Shown here: positions 58,643-64,000 of the stretch, piece by piece
How the letters are laid out: each line of letters starts with the position of its first letter
Numbering within the stretch: position 1 is the stretch's first letter
Assembly (NCBI RefSeq): GCF_027925525.1
Contig: NZ_BSDJ01000018.1
Span: 62,001-126,000, forward strand
Length of the DNA stretch: 64,000 nucleotides
Direction: 5' to 3'
Origin: Paenibacillus tyrphae
Lineage (GTDB): Bacteria > Bacillota > Bacilli > Paenibacillales > NBRC-103111
Notes under the pieces: generated by a model
Seen by the model: the letters and a program-made list of their open reading frames with translations, nothing else
Database searches by the model: none
Told to the model about the DNA's origin: nothing
Made by a program: the position numbers and the translations under genes

Positions 58643-59605
58643 TCACCATCCGCTTTCTTTCAAGTATTGCAGATCGATCGCAGCCGCCCCGTAGTCCAAT
58701 CCGGCGAACAGCAGACAGACCCGGTCTCCCCGCTTCAGCTCTCCGCTCTCCTCCAGCCCGTGAAGCGAAACGAGCGGATCGGCGCACAGCAAATTCGCCT
58801 CGCTCCATGCCGCCCTCTCGAACAAGCGAATGCGCCCGTCTTGGCGAACGGCGTTCCGTATTTCCCGGAGAAACGAAGCGCTCACCTGTTGCGCAACCAG
58901 CCAACTGCGCCGGACATCGCCTTCCCGCAGCCCCGCCGCAAGCCGCAGCGCCGCCTCCGTTACTTGGCGCTCAGCCGCTTCGAAATGCCGGCGCTCCCAC
59001 TTGAAAGGCGGCTGCGTGAGCGGTCGGCACAGCGCATAACGCGTCCCGGCCCACTGGTAATCCCCCGGCGGCTCCGCGGACAACACCCAGCACGCCGCCG
59101 CATCTCCCTTCGGGTACGCGCGATGAAAACGGCGGCAGAACGGCGGCTTGACGCAGTCCGCCGCCACAAGCAAAGCGTGCCGCTTCCCCTCCGCGCCGAG
59201 AAACGCGGCGAGCAGCTCCGCTGCGGATACCGTCGCCAAGCTGCCCTGCTGTCCGACGCCAAACGGCAGGCCAGCTTTCAGGCGCAAAGCCTGCGCCATC
59301 TGTATCGCGGGCAGCGTGGCAGGATGCGGAGCGGACGTTTCGTGGGCCCAGCACAAATAAGCGGGGGCGGGGTGTCCGGCCGCCGCCCCGGCCAGCAGAC
59401 CGGCCGTCAGCTCGGCTACGCTTCCCTGGAAGGCAGGGACGCCCGCGCAGGGATGCCCGGCGGCGTCGGATAACGGTACTCCTTCGATGCGATGAAGGGC
59501 CTCCGCATACCCGATCGCGGGATCAGCCGCCAGGCCGGAAGCCGGAGATGGAACGTCCCGACCGGCAGGAACCGCAATGTCGGGCGACGACAGATAGACC
59601 GTCAT
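58643..59605 (-). CDS. KASIII-like protein without catalytic cysteine (partner subunit 2)
   Basis: A 320-residue thiolase-fold protein starting at the ATG at 59605 after GGAAGGAG. The segment PFGVGQQGSLATVSAAEL aligns with the nucleophile region of the other members, with Leu123 in place of Cys. The HETSAPH and DYGAAAIDL segments also align with the C-terminal-truncated protein at 63488. It lies 20 bases after the cysteine-bearing KASIII gene and is probably its heterodimer partner. Confidence 0.78.
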   Translation of the reverse strand: MTVYLSSPDIAVPAGRDVPSPASGLAADPAIGYAEALHRIEGVPLSDAAGHPCAGVPAFQGSVAELTAGLLAGAAAGHPAPAYLCWAHETSAPHPATLPAIQMAQALRLKAGLPFGVGQQGSLATVSAAELLAAFLGAEGKRHALLVAADCVKPPFCRRFHRAYPKGDAAACWVLSAEPPGDYQWAGTRYALCRPLTQPPFKWERRHFEAAERQVTEAALRLAAGLREGDVRRSWLVAQQVSASFLREIRNAVRQDGRIRLFERAAWSEANLLCADPLVSLHGLEESGELKRGDRVCLLFAGLDYGAAAIDLQYLKESGW

Positions 59606-59624
59606 GCTGACTTCTCCTTCCGCA

Positions 59625-60572
59625 TTAATATTGATGCACGGCACAACCGAAGCTTCCCAGTCCGACCGACACCGTCATATACCGGTCCCCCCGGCAGAGT
59701 TTCCCGCGAAGGACCGCGTCGTGCACGTTATACCAGAGATCGGAGCCGTGCAAATGGCCGACCTTCGCTATCGTATCCGTATAAAACAGCCCGTTGTCGC
59801 AAGGCAGCATGGAAGCTACCTCCTCCCATGTCGTGCGATTGACGTTACTCCCGAAGATGAACCGGAGGTCGCCGACGGTCAGCCCGCATTCCCGCAGCGC
59901 CGTGCGAATCAGCTGACGGATCGCAAAATGATACGTCGTCTGAAACCATTTGACGTTCTCCGGTTGAGAATGCAGTCCGGCATCCATGCCTGCGTCGAAG
60001 ACGCTGCGCAAGTAAAACGTCCGGTGCGGTCCTGTCTCCCGGGTCATGTAGCAGGCGCACGCCGCGTCCCCGAGCAGCGAATGGGGCAGCCGCTTAAGCG
60101 CGGGATGGAATGCTTTATCGGCCGTAACGAGCACGATGCCTTCCGCACTTCCCGCATGCAGCAATTGCCCTGCCGCCTGCATCGCAAGATGCACGGTAGC
60201 GCAGTTGTGCTGCGACAAGGCGAACACCGGCGTATCGCCGATCTCCGGCGCATCCCGCAACTCCCGCAGCGCGTGCTCGTCATGCCAGGACAAGTCCAGC
60301 GTCCGGGCGATGACGATCCGATCAACCGGCCGCCCCTGCCGCCGAAGCCGGACAAGCAGCGGTCCGCACGCCTCGGCGAGCATTCCGCCGAGCCGTTTCG
60401 AGTGTTCAACCGGCACCCGGTCGAAGCCGTACCGCCCGCGAAAGCGCGCCACGTCCTCCGGGGGGAACGGGAATCCGTCTTGCCGCAGCTGCTGCGCCAC
60501 GTCCTCCACGGCCGCGGTGCCGGAAGGAACGTACACGAAAAGCTCGGGGACGGAAAAACAAACCCTTGTCAC
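59625..60572 (-). CDS. KASIII-like acyltransferase (catalytic subunit 2)
   Basis: A 315-residue FabH-like protein. The nucleophile is Cys124 in FALSQHNCATVHLA. The HQAN position reads GSNVNRTTW and the GNTS position KVGHLHGSDLWYN, the same exchange as in the proteins at 43641 and 62500. It starts at an ATG overlapping the carrier-protein stop by four bases, so it probably works with that carrier. Condensation or acyl transfer onto an O- or N-nucleophile are both possible. Confidence 0.82.
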   Translation of the reverse strand: MTRVCFSVPELFVYVPSGTAAVEDVAQQLRQDGFPFPPEDVARFRGRYGFDRVPVEHSKRLGGMLAEACGPLLVRLRRQGRPVDRIVIARTLDLSWHDEHALRELRDAPEIGDTPVFALSQHNCATVHLAMQAAGQLLHAGSAEGIVLVTADKAFHPALKRLPHSLLGDAACACYMTRETGPHRTFYLRSVFDAGMDAGLHSQPENVKWFQTTYHFAIRQLIRTALRECGLTVGDLRFIFGSNVNRTTWEEVASMLPCDNGLFYTDTIAKVGHLHGSDLWYNVHDAVLRGKLCRGDRYMTVSVGLGSFGCAVHQY

Positions 60573-60838
60573 GCCCCCGCTTCCGGCAGCGCCGCTTCAA
60601 TATAGTCGAGCAGCTCCGAAAGCGGCCTCCGGTCCCCGTTCCATACATTCCGCACGTCCAATTCCACTTCGAAAGCGTTTTCCAACTCGACCATTGCTTG
60701 GATGAACCGTACGGAGGAGAGCTCCAGCTCGGGATCTCCGATGCAGCTCTCCTCCGTAAGAACGCTTTCCTCCGCCCCGCAGCCGGCCAAAATCCGCTTC
60801 ATGCTCTTCCACACCACATCGCGTTGGCTCGAATTCAT
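60569..60838 (-). CDS. Atypical acyl carrier protein
   Basis: An 89-residue carrier-like protein. The attachment region reads LELSSVRFIQ instead of LGxDSLxxVEL; Ser42 is the likely phosphopantetheine site, but the preceding Asp is replaced by Ser. Flanking acidic helices are normal in length. It overlaps the ligase gene upstream and the KASIII gene downstream by four bases each. It is the natural acceptor of the ligase at 60835. Confidence in the carrier assignment is moderate to good because the motif is divergent. Confidence 0.78.
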   Translation of the reverse strand: MNSSQRDVVWKSMKRILAGCGAEESVLTEESCIGDPELELSSVRFIQAMVELENAFEVELDVRNVWNGDRRPLSELLDYIEAALPEAGA

Positions 60839-62319
60839 TCCTGCCCCGCCCCCTCCTGTTCGTCCTCGCAGACGTACCGTTCCTTCCAGCTCGGCAAAGC
60901 ACCGTCCAAATGAATCTCGTGCGGGATTTTGTAAGCGGCCAACTGTGTTTTCAAATAATCGCGTACGGCCTTGACGCTCACTCCGTCATCCGCCGTCAGC
61001 CACGCGACAATGATTTCCCCTTGCAGCTCGTCCGGACGCCCGGCCACCTTGGCTTCTCGAATCCGAGGCATGTGCTTGAGCACATCTTCGATTTCCTTCG
61101 GATTCACTTTGCGACCGGCTACATTGATGTGCCGGGGCACCCTTCCGATGACCGTCAGCTCTTGCTCCTCGATCGTCGCCAGATCGTCCGTTACAAACCA
61201 TCCTTCTTGAACAGGACATTCCTTCCCGGAGCCGGCAACGTATCCCCCGAAGAGACTCGCACTGCAGACGGCAAGCCTGCCGTCGGCTTCCATTCGCACT
61301 TCCACCCCGGGCAGCAAATAGCCGCAGCTTCCTTTCCGGTGACGACGATGCGGATGCTCCGCCGCAACCGCCCCGGTCTCCGTACTTCCGTACAATTGCA
61401 GCACCCGCTTGCCGAATTTGCCTTCAAATGCCTCGGCCGTGTCCGGCGCGAGCGCCCCTCCCGCGGAGATGGCAAAGCGGAGCCGTCCGGCATGGCCTTG
61501 GCCAATGTGGCGGGACATGCACAAAAGATGATAAAAGGAAGGAACCCCGAGCAGCACCGTGCCTTGGCAGGCGCGAAGCAAATTGGCCGCCTTGCGGGGA
61601 GTCGGATGCCGGCAAATGTGCAGCGTCGCCCCGGCGGTCAGCGAGCCGAATAGCGCTCCCGTCAAACCGTACAAATGATGCAGGGGAACGGTCGCAACCA
61701 GCGAATCGTCCGGACGATATCCGAACCAATCGCGGTATTTGCGCCCTTCCCGAAGCAGCGTTTGCATCGGCAGACAGGCCAGTTTGGGCAGGCCGGTCGA
61801 CCCTGAGCTCAGCAGATACAAGCTGGCAGGCGCTTCGCCCGGCTCTTCCTTGCGACCTGGTCCGCCGCTTCCGCCGCCCGCTTTCTGTCCTCCCGGCTCC
61901 CGCTTTCCGTCAAGCTCGTCCCCTGTCGTTTTACCGGGGGCCAGCAGCCTGGAATACGGGACCACCGGAGCCGTTTCCGCGATATTCGCACCGCCCTGCG
62001 CTCGATCTTCAGACGCGATCCAGCAGGCAACACGGCCGGCCGCGCCAATTCTGGCCAAATCGGATGTTGTCTGCAGGTCGTCAACAGGAAGCACAGCGAC
62101 GCCCCCATCGAGACAGCTTAAGAGAAGAATGACCGAGTCCACGCTTTGATTCATCACAAGGCCGACGGGTCCCAATTCCGTTCCGGCAACAGGAAGCTCG
62201 CTCCGGACGATTCCGATGCGCTCCGCCAATTGCCCGTACGTGACGGTTTCGTTTCCTTCCGCAAGCGCGATCTTTTCCAAAGGCGCCGTCTGCCCCAAAA
62301 GCCGCATTAGTTCTCCCAT
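60835..62319 (-). CDS. Adenylate-forming acyl ligase with altered C-terminus
   Basis: A 494-residue AMP-binding enzyme with the ATP loop LYLLSSGSTGLPKLA, the LYGSTETGAVA motif and the hinge VPRHINVAGRKVNPKEIE. The usual C-terminal catalytic lysine motif (xxGK) is not evident; the end reads LPSWKERYVCED. It may activate an acid to the adenylate only, or use another lysine (the K in SWKER). It overlaps the carrier-protein gene by four bases, so direct loading of that carrier is likely. It is the first gene of the leftward operon 62319-55216. Confidence 0.85.
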   Translation of the reverse strand: MGELMRLLGQTAPLEKIALAEGNETVTYGQLAERIGIVRSELPVAGTELGPVGLVMNQSVDSVILLLSCLDGGVAVLPVDDLQTTSDLARIGAAGRVACWIASEDRAQGGANIAETAPVVPYSRLLAPGKTTGDELDGKREPGGQKAGGGSGGPGRKEEPGEAPASLYLLSSGSTGLPKLACLPMQTLLREGRKYRDWFGYRPDDSLVATVPLHHLYGLTGALFGSLTAGATLHICRHPTPRKAANLLRACQGTVLLGVPSFYHLLCMSRHIGQGHAGRLRFAISAGGALAPDTAEAFEGKFGKRVLQLYGSTETGAVAAEHPHRRHRKGSCGYLLPGVEVRMEADGRLAVCSASLFGGYVAGSGKECPVQEGWFVTDDLATIEEQELTVIGRVPRHINVAGRKVNPKEIEDVLKHMPRIREAKVAGRPDELQGEIIVAWLTADDGVSVKAVRDYLKTQLAAYKIPHEIHLDGALPSWKERYVCEDEQEGAGQE

Positions 62320-62499
62320 ATCCGTTCCCCCCTTGTTGGTCGCTTACCCATCATTATAGAAGCGGCGTGTTCCGTCCTCTCGGCTTTCGTTGGGCCCGCC
62401 CGCCCACCTGCCATCCACGCACGGTACACGCCGGATTTATGTACAAAACGGCGGCCCCCGCGTTACGTTAAGGACAGTCTATCCGCAGAAGGGAGAGAG

Positions 62500-63432
62500 A
62501 TGCCGGTGGCCGGATTATCGCATGTCGCCGGTTACATACCCGCGGAACGTCCATCCCTGTCCGAGCTGCGGGAGGCGCTGGAAATCAGCGACGCCGAGCT
62601 GCGCGTCCTGATCCAGTCGCACGGCCTTTGCCGCATTGCGGTCGAGAACAAGCTCCGGGTCCACGAAATGATCGGCGTCGCCGTCGACCTTTTGTTCGAA
62701 GGGAGGGCGGAATTGGCGGGTGAGATCGGGCTCATCTTGTGCACGTCTACGTTTCCGGCGTTCGTTCCGTATCTGTTCGATCCGTTCGCAGGCATGCAGC
62801 GCAAGTGGGGTATGGAGCGGGCGGAGGTCCGGTTCGTATCGCAGCTTAACTGCGCTTCGCTGGACTTCCTGTTCCGTTTGGCCCGCCTTTGGACGGAACG
62901 GCACGGGAGCGGCGTTCTCGTATTGGCCGCAGACAAAATGGGGCTGCCGAGGAGCCGCTATTTGCAGGACAGCACGGTATCGGCCGACGCTGCCGCAGCG
63001 GCCGTCGTTACGAAGACTGCGACCTGCAACCGGATCGTCGGCTCGGCCGTGCAGTCCAACGCTTCCGTATACAACAGCATGCAGGCTTCTCTGGAGGAGT
63101 ACGCCTGGTTTCAGAATACGTTTACGGTTGGTCTGGTCAAAGCGCTCCGCGACGTATTGCATCAAGCGGGAGTAACGGCGAAGCGGCTGCGGTACGTATT
63201 TCCGGCGAATGTCAACCGGGGGACGTGGCAGCGGGTTGCCGACGCTTCGGGGATTCCGTTTGAGAGGTTTTATTTCCCTACGATGGCGGAAATCGGACAT
63301 GCTCATAATGCAGATCCGTTGTTGAACGCCGAACACGCCCTGCGGCATGGGATGCTGCAGCCGGGCGATCTGTTCGCTACGCTGACGGTAGGCATGGGGA
63401 GCACCTTCGGTTGCACGTTATTCCGTCATTGA
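62500..63432 (+). CDS. KASIII-like acyltransferase (catalytic subunit 3)
   Basis: A 310-residue FabH-like protein on the plus strand. It starts at the ATG at 62500 after GAAGGGAGA. The nucleophile is Cys118 in FVSQLNCASLDFLF. The HQAN site reads FPANVNRGTWQRVA and the GNTS site IGHAHNADPLLN, as in the other two catalytic members. It is followed 55 bases later by another KASIII-like gene, so the pair arrangement is repeated a third time. It is divergent from the ligase operon, sharing the 180-base region 62320-62499. Confidence 0.83.
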   Translation: MPVAGLSHVAGYIPAERPSLSELREALEISDAELRVLIQSHGLCRIAVENKLRVHEMIGVAVDLLFEGRAELAGEIGLILCTSTFPAFVPYLFDPFAGMQRKWGMERAEVRFVSQLNCASLDFLFRLARLWTERHGSGVLVLAADKMGLPRSRYLQDSTVSADAAAAAVVTKTATCNRIVGSAVQSNASVYNSMQASLEEYAWFQNTFTVGLVKALRDVLHQAGVTAKRLRYVFPANVNRGTWQRVADASGIPFERFYFPTMAEIGHAHNADPLLNAEHALRHGMLQPGDLFATLTVGMGSTFGCTLFRH

Positions 63433-63487
63433 GAGCAAGACTCAGCACGATTTCGGAACGATTCGGAACGATACAGGAGGATCGGCC

Positions 63488-64000
63488 TTGACCTGGTACT
63501 TATCTCACATCACGCCATATCCCTTCTATGAAGAGCAGCCGGATCTGCTGCTGGCCGGAGGCGTGCCACAGGTAACGCAGGTGACGCGTTTTCCGCCTGA
63601 AGAACCGCTGCTGGCGCTGTACGAACAATACGGAATGAACCAACAGGAACATACGTTCCTTGAACAAATTCCCTGGGAACTAAAAGCGAGGCCGGTTCCG
63701 GTCAGCCGTGCGGAATCGGCGGCGCATATGGGAACGGAGGCGCTCCGCGCTTTGCTGGAGACCGCCCCCGAAGCGCGAGAGAAATGCCGTTATCTCGTAT
63801 ACGGCCACGAAACGACGGAACCTAATTTTTATTTGACCCCTTGTCTCTATGTCAAAAAAACGCTCAAGCTGAAACGGCTCTTGCCGTTCGCATTGAGCCG
63901 TTGCGGCTCCTGTACGCTGCCGGGCGCTTTGGAGCTGGTGAAGACGCTCCATCCTTCCGCTCCCGGGCAGGCTGCTGCGGAATCGCTCTTCGTCACCGCC
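63488..64000 (+). CDS. KASIII-like protein, partner subunit 3 (cut by window edge)
   Basis: An open frame starts at TTG 63488 after AGGAGG and runs to the end of the window (171 codons, no stop). Its start (TWYLSHITPY) and HETTEPN segment match the partner subunits at 42728 and 58643. In the nucleophile region it reads ALSRCGSCTLPGALELV, so Cys142 is present at the aligned position, unlike in the other two partners. It is either an active condensing enzyme or a partner that kept the ancestral Cys. Only the N-terminal half is visible, so the assignment rests on that. Confidence 0.75.
   Translation, partial: MTWYLSHITPYPFYEEQPDLLLAGGVPQVTQVTRFPPEEPLLALYEQYGMNQQEHTFLEQIPWELKARPVPVSRAESAAHMGTEALRALLETAPEAREKCRYLVYGHETTEPNFYLTPCLYVKKTLKLKRLLPFALSRCGSCTLPGALELVKTLHPSAPGQAAAESLFVTA

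Noticed and set aside
24771..64000. Classification as an enediyne cluster
   Set aside because: Only E3/E4-like genes are present; no iterative PKSE, E5 or E10 gene was seen in the window.

Overview
The window reads as a chromosomal segment of a Gram-positive, Paenibacillaceae-like bacterium (Paenibacillus or Cohnella type; this is inference). The reasons are strong AGGAGG-type ribosome binding sites, a Bacillus-type qoxABCD quinol oxidase with a lipoprotein subunit II, Opp/Cnt-type ABC transporters, CadD- and YycO-like genes, and moderately high GC in the right two thirds. No rRNA, tRNA or CRISPR array was seen.

Region 1 (1-12.1 kb) is accessory and AT-richer. Two decayed genes (a YycO-like hydrolase and a frameshifted beta-propeller lipoprotein) are followed by a TetR regulator whose stop codon lies inside the first of a series of ~21-bp repeats. 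A complete Opp/Cnt-type importer with an embedded MFS carrier, a Fur-like box, a divergent paralogous MFS carrier and a broken cadD follow. The same ~21-bp repeat then reappears, mainly inverted, at 11.70-11.83 kb, so the metal-uptake block looks like cargo of a mobile element that has lost its transposase.

Region 2 (12.1-24.7 kb) is housekeeping-like: a pentapeptide-repeat protein, a YjbR-like protein, LacI, Lrp and MarR regulators, a UlaG-like hydrolase, an ArsA/Get3-like ATPase operon sharing a palindromic site with the MarR gene, small membrane proteins, qoxABCD and a GyrI-like protein.

Region 3 (24.8 kb to the right edge, unfinished) is a very large biosynthetic locus built from discrete, tightly overlapped genes. 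It encodes two FabF-type ketosynthases plus a half-length, cysteine-less ketosynthase homologue; six KASIII-like proteins arranged as three adjacent pairs, in two of which the partner has lost the active cysteine; five carrier proteins and an AcpS; a FabG-like reductase and two hotdog proteins; two adenylate-forming ligases; two methyltransferases, a cupin, two PhyH-type dioxygenases and two flavoproteins. It also has a set resembling the butirosin side-chain machinery (ATP-grasp ligase, PLP decarboxylase, carrier protein, two BtrH/C39-like proteins), a macrolide-type glycosyltransferase, an M29-like peptidase, paired alpha/beta-hydrolases, two START-PDZ fusion proteins, and homologues of enediyne-cassette proteins E3 (DUF1702) and E4 (UnbV/CRTAC1). 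AraC-type and receiver-less winged-helix regulators are embedded.

Working model (inference): an amino acid is loaded on a carrier protein by the ATP-grasp enzyme and decarboxylated. Acyl chains activated by the ligases are extended or transferred by dissociated type II ketosynthases and heterodimeric KASIII-like enzymes, then tailored by methylation, oxidation and glycosylation, and joined by a BtrH-like acyltransferase. I do not recognise a described pathway with this gene content. It is the candidate previously undescribed system of the window.
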